6,148 nt of DNA from an uncultured Collinsella sp. (GTDB taxonomy: Bacteria > Actinomycetota > Coriobacteriia > Coriobacteriales > Coriobacteriaceae). The translations under genes and the position numbers were made by a program. The DNA is taken from the NCBI GenBank assembly GCA_902492185.1, contig CABUKY010000110.1, positions 1-6,148 on the forward strand. Direction: 5' to 3'. The notes beneath the pieces are model-generated. The model worked only from the letters and a program-made list of their open reading frames with translations. It was not told the origin of the DNA and made no database searches. Positions 1 through 5,117 of this stretch are shown in pieces; the first letter of the stretch is position 1, and each line of letters begins with the position of its first letter.

Positions 1-356
1 AGAGCGAGCACGCCAGCGATCGCTTCATCCCCGTCTTCGATCCTGACAAGAACGCCGACGAGCTGTTCGACTACGAGGCAAAGTGGAACGCCAGCTTTGA
101 GTGGACCGAGAATGACCCCGTCAAGTACAACGGCAAGACTTGGCGCAACGCTTCCTACACGCACTCGGGCGGCGTGACGACCGAGTACTTCACCGACGTT
201 GACGGCGGCAGCGTGTACGTGCGCATCGACAACGTCGAGGAACACAAGGATGCCGTCGAGACCATGATGAAGTCCCTGGAATTTGCCGACGACATTGCCG
301 AGGCCAAGACCGAGGCCATGGACGTCAAGCTTGAGGATATCGAGATCAAGCGCTAA
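1..356 (+). CDS. Unrecognised protein, C-terminal 117 residues (5' truncated by the window edge)
   Basis: An open frame enters from the left edge (first full codon at base 3) and ends at a TAA at 354-356. I do not recognise the family. The visible part is acidic and hydrophilic, with many Asp, Glu and Lys. It has a beta-rich middle with aromatic residues (KWNASFEW, then YNGKTW and TEYFTDVDGGSVYVRI) and a helical end (HKDAVETMMKSLEFAD) before a charged tail ending DIEIKR. The pattern of a short beta sheet followed by a helix reading 'DAVETMMKSL' resembles the C-terminal domains of secreted or lipoprotein-type proteins, but the N-terminus that would show a signal peptide or lipobox is outside the window, so this is only a guess. 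An internal ATG at 265 or GTG at 174 could give shorter products, but continuous coding from base 3 makes a 5' truncation far more likely. A strong terminator 70 bases downstream shows that the transcription unit ends here. Confidence 0.8.
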   Translation, partial: SEHASDRFIPVFDPDKNADELFDYEAKWNASFEWTENDPVKYNGKTWRNASYTHSGGVTTEYFTDVDGGSVYVRIDNVEEHKDAVETMMKSLEFADDIAEAKTEAMDVKLEDIEIKR

Positions 357-426
357 GCGACTGGCGAGCGCAACGGGAAACACGGTCGCAGTGCAAACAA
401 GCGACGGTACCCCAGCGTTTCGTACT

Positions 427-460
427 AAGGGAGGGCCGGTAAACCGACCCTCCCTTTCTT
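427..460 (+). terminator. Rho-independent terminator after the 5' partial gene
   Basis: AAGGGAGGG (427-435) pairs perfectly with CCCTCCCTT (448-456). After one C/A mismatch the stem continues as CGGT (437-440) with ACCG (443-446), closing on a two-base AA loop. The descending arm runs into TTTCTT. This is a long, stable stem with a T-rich tail on the plus strand, 70 bases past the stop codon at 356. Confidence 0.88.
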
Positions 461-612
461 ATGCCGGTAGCCGACGAACGCGAGGGTGCCGGACGCCGGA
501 ACCGCCCCAAATGTGGCAACAGTACGAAAACGACAAACACCCCAACACGTCCGCCCACCGATTTATTGCGCTGCGCAGACAATTAAACCAGCATCTTTAA
601 ACATCTGGGCAG

Positions 613-618
613 TATAGT
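613..618 (+). promoter_or_regulatory. Candidate -10 element (TATAGT) for the phospholipase gene
   Basis: TATAGT matches five of six bases of the TATAAT consensus. It lies about 44 bases before the start codon at 662, in the AT-richer part of the intergenic region. I could not find a good -35 hexamer at 16-18 bases upstream, so this would be a weak or activator-dependent promoter, or a chance match. Confidence 0.35.
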
Positions 619-652
619 GACCAAAACTATCGCATAACCGCACTCTGCGAAT

Positions 653-658
653 GGAGAA
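653..658 (+). promoter_or_regulatory. Ribosome binding site fixing the ATG at 662
   Basis: GGAGAA lies just before the ATG at 662-664, with GGAG ending five bases before it. It fixes the start of the Tat-signal-bearing reading frame. No comparable site precedes the ATG at 1303, where the downstream open frame of the same gene would have to start. Confidence 0.7.
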
Positions 659-661
659 GTT

Positions 662-787
662 ATGACCGAACACCATGCCATCAGCCGCCGAGCGTTTACG
701 CTGGGCCTAGGGCTTGCGGCGTTGTCACCACTTGCAAGCCTGCCCGAAACCGCAGCGCCGGGCATTCCCCTGCGAGCGGCATTTGCA
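662..787 (+). other. Twin-arginine (Tat) signal peptide coding segment
   Basis: Residues 1-42 begin MTEHHAISRRAFTLGLGLAA. SRRAFTL fits the Tat consensus S/T-R-R-x-F-x-x, followed by a modestly hydrophobic stretch (AFTLGLGLAALSPLASL) and an unusually long c-region. A likely signal peptidase I site is AFA|DN after residue 42. It implies export of the folded phospholipase across the membrane, consistent with the C-terminal sorting signal. The exact cleavage point is a prediction by eye. Confidence 0.7.
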
Positions 788-1302
788 GACAACACACCCG
801 CACCGTCGGACAGCCTCCACAATTTCGTCATTCGCCTTCGCCCCGCGGGCTATTTTCGCACCGCGAGCGTCAACCAAGACGGCAACGTTCGCGGCAACGT
901 CTGTCACCTGTTTAACGACGGCACGTCCAGCAAGCTCATCCTTGAGAACGTAACGACCAAGAATGACGATACAAACTGGTACGCCATCCGCACCTTGCTC
1001 AATTTCGAAGAGCATAAAAGACGGGCTACAGCATTTGGTCGGTCGACGACGACTCGGACAAAGATGGAAAGGTCATCCACGTATGGGGCGGCGAGTATGA
1101 CAACAAGCCCAGCCGCGCTTTTGCGTTCGAGCGTCAATCAAACGGAACCTACATCATCCGAGACCGCACGGTCGAGAAAGAAACCGAGAAAAAAGACATT
1201 AAGTACCTGGCAATAGAATCGAACGGCAAAGACCAGGACAACAATAAGATCTGCCATAAGAGTAAGAGCATTCCGTGGGAGCTCGAACTTATCGGTTACG
1301 AC

Positions 1303-3141
1303 ATGAAAAAGAACGATGCCACGGTTAGCAGCCTCGACTGGATCACGTACAGCAGCTACGTCGACGGACCATGTTGGATGAAATACGTCGACGACAACAA
1401 GTTCCTCGACGAGCTGAGCATCCCGGGTACGCACGATTCGGGCACCTGCAGCGTGGACAACGACACTGAGCCCCAATCCTCGCAAGTAAAATGCCAGCAG
1501 GATTACATTCCCACGCAGTTGCTCGAAGGCATTCGCTATTTTGATATCCGGCTCGGAAAGGGCGATGACCCCGGCATCGACCACGGGATTTTCTACCTAC
1601 TCAAAAAAGACGGGAACTATCTGCATCTCTCCGATGTCATCGGGTACTTCAAAACGTTTTTGAACGAAAACCCGTCAGAAGCGCTCATCATGCTCGCATC
1701 GCGCGGCAACGATGAGGCTACCGACGAAAGCATAACGACGGCCTTCGCCAAGGTTATGGCCGATAACCCCAACCTGTTCTACACGTCGAGCCACGTCCCC
1801 ACGCTGGGCGAGGTGCGCGGAAAGATCGTCCTGCTGCGTCGATTTGGGCTCGCCGGCAACAGCGTAAGCGGCCACACGTGGGGCCTCGACCTCACCCAAT
1901 GGGATGACAAGATCAAGGCGCATTCCGGGCAGTCGATGTGTCTCGTCCAAGACGCGCGGGGATTTGAAGCCATAGGGGAAACGGGCAATGAAGAGCCCTA
2001 TTGCACCAAGGTATATGCCCAGGACAAGTACAAACTCACGGGAACCGACAAGCTCAGCTGGGTCGATAATGCGCTGAAGGAAACGACCGGGCGCACGTGC
2101 AACAAGGTGGACGTCGTGGACGATGCCGGGGCCGAGGTGCAAGTCCAGGAGCGATGCTGGTCTATCAACTACACCAGCTGCACGGGCTTGTCGCACGGAG
2201 GCAATCCTTTTACCTCGGCACGAGTAGTCAACGAGCATCTGTACAAGAGCCCGTACATCAATCCCAGCGGCACCGAGGATACAAAGTCAGATTACCTCAA
2301 GCACATTGGCATCATCGCATCCGACTTTGTTGATGCGGCGCTGGCCCGGAGCATCTACCAGCGCAATTACAATTACGATACGAAGCACACGCAGTCGGCT
2401 TCGTGCTGCCTCCCGACCCGCATGCGCATGACGTACGGCGACTCGCTGAGCGATGCCTCGCTCCAGGATGGCAAGACCGTTGGCGAGGGCCATTTCCGCC
2501 TTGTCGACAGCAGCAACGTACTCAACGTGGCGGCTTCGGGCCATGCGTTTACCATCGAATACGTGGATGTCGACGCCTTGGGCAACGAGACCGTTACGGG
2601 GCTGCAGGGATCCGTGCCCATCGATATCGATCCGCGCGCACTGACACCCCACTTTGAGGGGCTCGAAGGCCTTAAGGCCGGCGAAGACGTGCGCGCCAAG
2701 ATTGCGGCATCACTCGAGGGCAAACTCGAAACCGATGCCTGCACGGCCCAGCTCGAGTTTGTGCACGACGCGGACGGCGCTCCGGGCACGGCAATGGCCG
2801 AGGGCGAGGCATTTGCCGCGGGGACGTATTGGGTGCGTGCGAAAGGCCTGTTGGGCGACGCGGCGCAAAACTACACGCTTGCCACCGACGGAGCCGCAAG
2901 CTTTACCGTAGCGGCCTCGGGCAGTGCAGGCGGCACCGGCACCGGCAACGGCACCAACGCGAGCAGCACCGACAAGAACGGCAAGGACAACAAGGGCAAG
3001 GGCTCGGGCGGAAAACTCGCCGACACGGGCGACGGCTCCGGCATTGCCGCCGGGCTCGCCGCTGCCGCCGTGGCGACGACGGTCGCCGGCGCGGCAATGC
3101 TTGCCAACGACCGCGAAAACGCTGGGGACGGTAGCGAATAG
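1303..3141 (+). CDS. PI-PLC X-domain protein, downstream open frame (612 residues) of the split gene
   Basis: This is the largest intact frame in the window and carries the whole catalytic part. IPGTHDSG (residues 40-47 of this frame) holds the first catalytic His (H44, then D45). GIRYFDIRLG (76-85) gives the conserved Arg and Asp pair. DHG (93-95) supplies the second catalytic His, H94, matching the His32/His82 pair of Bacillus PI-PLC. Further family-like segments are EALIMLASR (126-134), GKIVLLRRF (173-181) and the late IGIIASDFVD (335-344). The catalytic domain is followed by Ig-like sequence containing IDIDPRALTP (440-449), which resembles the linker of MBG/YDG-type repeats. ATG 1303 is the first start codon in this frame after the frameshift, but it has no ribosome binding site and cuts off the signal peptide and first domain. 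Independent translation is therefore doubtful, and an automatic annotation starting here would be a truncated model. Cys is unusually frequent for a secreted actinobacterial protein (for example the CC pair at 368-369), so disulfides are possible. Confidence 0.75.
   Translation: MKKNDATVSSLDWITYSSYVDGPCWMKYVDDNKFLDELSIPGTHDSGTCSVDNDTEPQSSQVKCQQDYIPTQLLEGIRYFDIRLGKGDDPGIDHGIFYLLKKDGNYLHLSDVIGYFKTFLNENPSEALIMLASRGNDEATDESITTAFAKVMADNPNLFYTSSHVPTLGEVRGKIVLLRRFGLAGNSVSGHTWGLDLTQWDDKIKAHSGQSMCLVQDARGFEAIGETGNEEPYCTKVYAQDKYKLTGTDKLSWVDNALKETTGRTCNKVDVVDDAGAEVQVQERCWSINYTSCTGLSHGGNPFTSARVVNEHLYKSPYINPSGTEDTKSDYLKHIGIIASDFVDAALARSIYQRNYNYDTKHTQSASCCLPTRMRMTYGDSLSDASLQDGKTVGEGHFRLVDSSNVLNVAASGHAFTIEYVDVDALGNETVTGLQGSVPIDIDPRALTPHFEGLEGLKAGEDVRAKIAASLEGKLETDACTAQLEFVHDADGAPGTAMAEGEAFAAGTYWVRAKGLLGDAAQNYTLATDGAASFTVAASGSAGGTGTGNGTNASSTDKNGKDNKGKGSGGKLADTGDGSGIAAGLAAAAVATTVAGAAMLANDRENAGDGSE
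3016..3138 (+). other. LAxTG-type sortase sorting signal (LADTG, membrane helix, short tail)
   Basis: LADTG is encoded at 3016-3030. It is followed by a hydrophobic Ala/Val/Gly segment (GIAAGLAAAAVATTVAGAAML) and the tail ANDRENAGDGSE. LAxTG is the motif recognised by class E sortases, common in high-GC actinobacteria. Before it lies a flexible linker rich in Gly, Thr, Asn and Lys that would span the wall. The tail is odd: it has a single Arg and several acidic residues instead of the usual basic cluster that holds such proteins in the membrane until sorting. No sortase gene is in the window. Confidence 0.75.
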
Positions 3142-3174
3142 GCAAGCCGGCCTTTTAGACACATCGACTCAATG

Positions 3175-3210
3175 GGGGGCGCAGGACACCGTTCTGTGCC
3201 CCCGATTTTT
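3175..3210 (+). terminator. Rho-independent terminator after the phospholipase gene
   Basis: GGGGGCGCAG (3175-3184) pairs with CTGTGCCCCC (3194-3203) over ten positions including one G-U pair, around a nine-base loop. It is followed by GA and five T residues (3206-3210). It lies about 35 bases after the stop at 3141. Read on the minus strand the stem lacks a T tail, so it serves the plus-strand gene; it may only hinder transcripts arriving from the convergent small gene that ends at 3236. Confidence 0.88.
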
Positions 3211-3235
3211 ACCTTGGCCCAAACGCCGCCATAGG

Positions 3236-3505
3236 CTATATCACCATGTTCAGCGCGTTAACAAACTCCTGGGCCTTCGCACGGCTGCTCAGGCTAAAAA
3301 CACAAGCAGTCAACAGCCTGTTACGCAGAAAAACATCGCGGCCCTTGATCCTGTTGACCCCCGTAATGTCCTTAAGATAGACAATCTCGGTGTGCTTGCC
3401 ACCAAAAGTGCCCTTCTTGAGCACCTCAATACGGTTGGGGTAGATCTTGACGTCTTTATACCTACCCGAACCTTTGTCCTGGAATAGCAGCGTGTTATTG
3501 TCCAT
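3236..3505 (-). CDS. Small PH-like domain protein, 89 residues, function unknown
   Basis: The protein begins MDNNTLLFQDKGSGRYKDVK and continues with IYPNRIEVLKKGTFGGKHTEIVYLKDITGV and a hydrophobic helix-like end AQEFVNALNMVI. The order is that of a bacterial pleckstrin-homology-like fold (bPH or DUF4429-type): several short beta strands carrying a 'V.I.PNRIEV' and 'I.LKDITGV' pattern, capped by one C-terminal helix of the form 'AQEFVNAL'. Such short single-domain proteins have no agreed role; they may be scaffolds or lipid or partner binders. No signal peptide or membrane segment is seen, so it is probably cytoplasmic. I chose the ATG at 3505 over the GTG at 3550, which would add 15 residues. 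GGGAG ends eight bases before the ATG, the GTG has no ribosome binding site, and the likely promoter overlaps the region just upstream of that GTG. The gene is convergent with the phospholipase gene and divergent from the nuclease gene. Confidence 0.75.
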   Translation of the reverse strand: MDNNTLLFQDKGSGRYKDVKIYPNRIEVLKKGTFGGKHTEIVYLKDITGVNRIKGRDVFLRNRLLTACVFSLSSRAKAQEFVNALNMVI

Positions 3506-3550
3506 ACGCGTCACTCCCGTGGGATTCGCTAAAACTGCCTCTATGGTCAC

Positions 3551-3579
3551 ATTTTAGTCACCGCAAGGCCCCATGCGAA
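3551..3579 (-). promoter_or_regulatory. Sigma-70-type promoter for the small PH-like gene
   Basis: On the minus strand TTCGCA (plus-strand 3574-3579, four of six to TTGACA) and TAAAAT (3551-3556, five of six to TATAAT) are separated by exactly 17 bases. Transcription would start near 3543, giving a leader of about 38 bases before the ATG at 3505. This placement argues against translation from the GTG at 3550. Confidence 0.55.
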
Positions 3580-3669
3580 GATGTCAGACAGCACAGCAAT
3601 TCGTGTCCGCGCGAGGCTTTAAACTAAATGCGATAAAGACGCATTCCACAAAAGGAAAGTGGGGCGACA

Positions 3670-4722
3670 GTGATGGGCGAACTGGTAAACCGTGGAGAAT
3701 CGGCAATCGTGCCCGAAGGTTTTTACAAGCAGGTCTCCTCGATTCTCAACGCCGCTCGCGACAAGGCCTATACCGCCGTTAACTTTGCGATGGTTGAGGC
3801 ATATTGGGAGATCGGCAAGAGTATTGTTGATGAACAGGGCGGAGAGGGGCGCGCCAAGTATGGAGAGGCGCTGCTCAAGGCCCTCGCAATCAGACTTACC
3901 AAGGATTTTGGTAAAAGTTTTGAAGCAAGAGAGCTGCGCAAAATGCGTCAGTTCTATCTTGCATTTCCAATTCGGGACTCACTGCGTCCCGAATTGAGCT
4001 GGACACATTACCGCAGGTTAATACGCATTCCTGACCCCGAAGCTCGCACCTGGTACATGAACGAATGCGCCGATTCTCGCTGGAGCACGCGTCAGCTCGA
4101 ACGCCAGATCAACACCATGTTCCGCGAGCGCCTACTTGCCAGCAAGGACAAAGAGGCCGTCACCCAGGAAATCCAAGAGAGCGCCCCGGCTCGTCGCCCC
4201 GAGGATATCATCCGCGACCCATATGTACTGGAGTTTTTAGGTTTCTCGGACGATGCTACGTTTCGCGAGAGCGATCTAGAGCAGGCGCTCATCACGCATC
4301 TTCAGAAGTTCCTGCTGGAGCTTGGCCGTGGCTTCGCTTTCGAGGCGCGCCAAAAGCGCATCACCTTTGATGGACGCCATTTCTATATTGACCTTGTTTT
4401 TTACAACTATCTGATGCGCTGCTTCGTGCTCATCGACCTTAAGACCGATGACCTTACGCATCAGGACCTGGGCCAGATGCAAATGTATGTGAACTACTAC
4501 ACGCGTGAGCTCATGAACGAAGGCGACAATCCGCCCATAGGCATCGTGCTCTGCGCGGACAAAAGCGATTCGATCGTCGAGTACACGCTGCCCGAAGACA
4601 ACGACCAAGTGTTTACCGCCAAATACCTGCCGTATCTTCCAAGCAAGGAAGAGCTGGCGCGCGAGCTGAGTGCCGAGTACCGCGCCATCAACGAAGCGAC
4701 TAATGGCGAAACGCAAGGGTAG
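3670..4722 (+). CDS. yhcG: DUF1016/YhcG-family PDDEXK nuclease
   Basis: A complete protein of 350 residues, close to the usual length of the family. Residues about 18-165 form the helical N-terminal DUF1016 domain, recognised by AYWEIGKSIVDEQ (44-56), RELRKMRQFYLAFP (87-100), LSWTHYRRLIRI (109-120) and RQLERQINTMFRERL (141-155). Residues about 178-325 form the nuclease domain: RDPYVLEFLGF (182-192), then Glu225 in FAFEARQ, Asp241 in YIDLVFYN, and Asp256 and Lys258 in LIDLKT, with QMQMYVNYY (269-277) behind. Together these make the PD-(D/E)xK metal site, here with Asp in the (D/E) place. The family is predicted to cut DNA and often lies near restriction or mobile genes; its biological role is unsettled. 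Here it is alone: no methylase, specificity subunit or toxin-antitoxin partner is next to it. The start is uncertain by one codon. GTG 3670 and ATG 3673 are adjacent, with GGGG at 3661-3664 suiting either; the AAAGGA at 3651 is rather far. The symbol marks family membership only. Confidence 0.9.
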   Translation: MMGELVNRGESAIVPEGFYKQVSSILNAARDKAYTAVNFAMVEAYWEIGKSIVDEQGGEGRAKYGEALLKALAIRLTKDFGKSFEARELRKMRQFYLAFPIRDSLRPELSWTHYRRLIRIPDPEARTWYMNECADSRWSTRQLERQINTMFRERLLASKDKEAVTQEIQESAPARRPEDIIRDPYVLEFLGFSDDATFRESDLEQALITHLQKFLLELGRGFAFEARQKRITFDGRHFYIDLVFYNYLMRCFVLIDLKTDDLTHQDLGQMQMYVNYYTRELMNEGDNPPIGIVLCADKSDSIVEYTLPEDNDQVFTAKYLPYLPSKEELARELSAEYRAINEATNGETQG

Positions 4723-4877
4723 CAGCACGTTGCGACCGAAACCACCGCAGCCGTCGCAGGCGCACCCGCGGTTGAGGCGCACGCTACGAAACAATACCGG
4801 TCATGGACGCCGGCAACGACATTCTAGCCGTGACTGGCGAGCGTGACCTGACAGGCAAAAACGCGACCTTCGTCTGA
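4723..4877 (+). pseudogene. Possible decayed coding remnant (C-terminal tail)
   Basis: Directly after the nuclease stop, the same frame reads an Ala- and Thr-rich stretch (QHVATETTAAVAGAPAVEAH) up to a TAG. A second frame, open from about 4777, reads RYETIPVMDAGNDILAVTGE and continues to a TGA at 4875-4877. Both stretches have protein-like composition, and one frame change near 4780-4790 would join them into about 50 residues. The second could also be read as a 24-residue peptide from the ATG at 4803, but there is no ribosome binding site. I do not recognise the protein. It could be the tail of a gene lost when the nuclease gene arrived, or chance; the evidence is composition only. Confidence 0.25.
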
Positions 4878-4902
4878 TGTGGGCCCATTGGCTGCCACAG
4901 AA

Positions 4903-4926
4903 AAGGGCCGGTTGCAGCCGGCCCTT
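4903..4926 (-). terminator. Hairpin terminator between the convergent nuclease and zinc-ribbon genes
   Basis: AAGGGCCGG (4903-4911) pairs perfectly with CCGGCCCTT (4918-4926) around a six-base loop, which can shrink by one T-G pair. Read on the minus strand the stem runs into TTTTCT, a proper T tail, so it best fits termination of the zinc-ribbon transcript, about 190 bases past its stop at 5118. Read on the plus strand the stem is the same but the tail is only TTAAG, so for the nuclease transcript it would be weaker. Confidence 0.7.
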
Positions 4927-5015
4927 AAGACACTTGCGTCTGCGTTGCCTGCGCTTCCGAAGTGTGACTAACTGAGGAGCGGGTTCCGCGGCACAACCTG
5001 ATTTTGCCCAGCGAG

Positions 5016-5034
5016 GCGGCTCTTTTGCAGCCGC
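5016..5034. repeat. Small inverted repeat (hairpin)
   Basis: GCGGCT (5016-5021) pairs with AGCCGC (5029-5034) around a seven-base loop. Neither strand has a T tract after the stem, so it is not a standard terminator. It may be a stabilising structure at the 3' end of the zinc-ribbon transcript, or a chance GC-rich pairing. Confidence 0.35.
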
Positions 5035-5072
5035 TCCACCGTTTATTTACATCTACCCCCTGCCAAACTACC

Positions 5073-5103
5073 GGACGGCAGCCCGCATGCCTGCGAGCCG
5101 TCC
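5073..5103 (-). terminator. Hairpin just downstream of the zinc-ribbon gene, weak terminator candidate
   Basis: GGACGGC (5073-5079) pairs perfectly with GCCGTCC (5097-5103), and a second inner stem CGCA/TGCG (5084-5087 with 5092-5095) sits inside. It begins 15 bases after the minus-strand stop at 5118, where a terminator is expected. The minus-strand tail reads GGTAGTTTGG, a poor T tract, so termination would be inefficient and the hairpin at 4903-4926 may act as the main stop. Confidence 0.4.
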
Positions 5104-5117
5104 CATGCTGCGCTTCC

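Larger units (their letters stand above)
357..661. other. Intergenic region, 305 bases, terminator plus leader of the phospholipase gene
   Basis: No convincing gene lies here. The open frames that cross it on both strands are short and lack start signals. It holds the terminator at 427-460, then a C-rich stretch (about 480-560), a small perfect inverted repeat TGCGC-T-GCGCA (567-577) and an AT-richer segment (580-620) with a -10-like hexamer. The inverted repeat sits about 36 bases before that hexamer and could be an operator, but 5-base arms are too short to say so with confidence. Confidence 0.6.
662..3141 (+). pseudogene. Frameshifted, sortase-anchored phosphatidylinositol-specific phospholipase C-type (PI-PLC X domain) surface protein
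   Basis: Two overlapping frames together encode one protein of about 826 residues. The first frame runs from ATG 662 and loses the protein sequence after about residue 119, ending at an out-of-frame stop at 1214-1216. The rest continues without a stop in the -1 frame from 1018 to the TAG at 3139-3141. Restoring one A in the AAAA run at 1016-1019 joins them as EEHKKTGYSIW. Domain order in the joined protein: Tat signal peptide (1-42), a beta-rich, possibly ricin-type trefoil domain (about 43-205), a PI-PLC X domain (about 245-560), one or two Ig-like domains (about 611-751), a Gly/Thr/Asn/Lys linker (about 752-785), then LADTG (786-790), a hydrophobic helix and a short tail. Members of the family cleave phosphatidylinositol or GPI anchors by His acid-base catalysis. 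The protein is expected to be exported and wall-linked. The gene stands alone, with terminators on both sides. Whether the break is real, a sequencing error or a phase-variable site cannot be told from this copy. The PI-PLC fold call is firm; the substrate is not known. Confidence 0.8.
4723..5117. other. 395-base region without a convincing gene, between convergent genes
   Basis: This lies between the stop of the nuclease gene and the stop of the minus-strand zinc-ribbon gene. It contains short coding-like fragments at 4723-4877 (listed separately), a strong hairpin at 4903-4926, and two smaller hairpins at 5016-5034 and 5073-5103. Between about 4930 and 5010 I see only a weak inverted repeat (ACACTT 4930-4935 with AAGTGT 4960-4965, loop of 24). 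A plus-strand frame from 5004 runs for about 200 codons, but it is antisense to the zinc-ribbon gene over most of its length and looks like a shadow. No tRNA-like cloverleaf is apparent. Confidence 0.6.

Noticed and set aside
359..370. Twelve-base direct repeat (GACTGGCGAGCG) shared with 4832-4843
   Set aside because: One chance 12-base match is expected in a window of this size, and the flanks do not agree. It is not evidence of attachment sites or a duplicated segment.
567..577. TGCGC-T-GCGCA as an operator
   Set aside because: The arms are five bases, GC-rich and likely by chance. No regulator gene is nearby to support it.
1013..1021. Programmed -1 ribosomal frameshifting at CATAAAAGA
   Set aside because: The site does not fit X-XXY-YYZ; slipping the AAA codon back by one would pair with TAA. 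I see no obvious strong hairpin just downstream. A lost base is simpler.
1675..2238. Minus-strand open frame of 187 codons inside the phospholipase gene
   Set aside because: It lies opposite the catalytic domain, with no start signals and a shadow-like composition.
2924..3487. Plus-strand open frame of 187 codons across the 3' end of the phospholipase gene and the small minus-strand gene
   Set aside because: Its first half is low-complexity Ala/Pro/Thr/Arg sequence from a shifted reading of the linker, and its second half is antisense to the PH-like gene. It also runs through the terminator at 3175-3210.
3619..3638. AT-rich hexamers (TAAACT, TAAAGA) as the nuclease gene promoter
   Set aside because: None has a credible -35 hexamer at a proper distance, so no promoter for the nuclease is called.
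4930..4965. Inverted repeat ACACTT/AAGTGT as a regulatory RNA or attachment site
   Set aside because: Six-base arms around a 24-base loop are weak, with no promoter or conserved structure seen.
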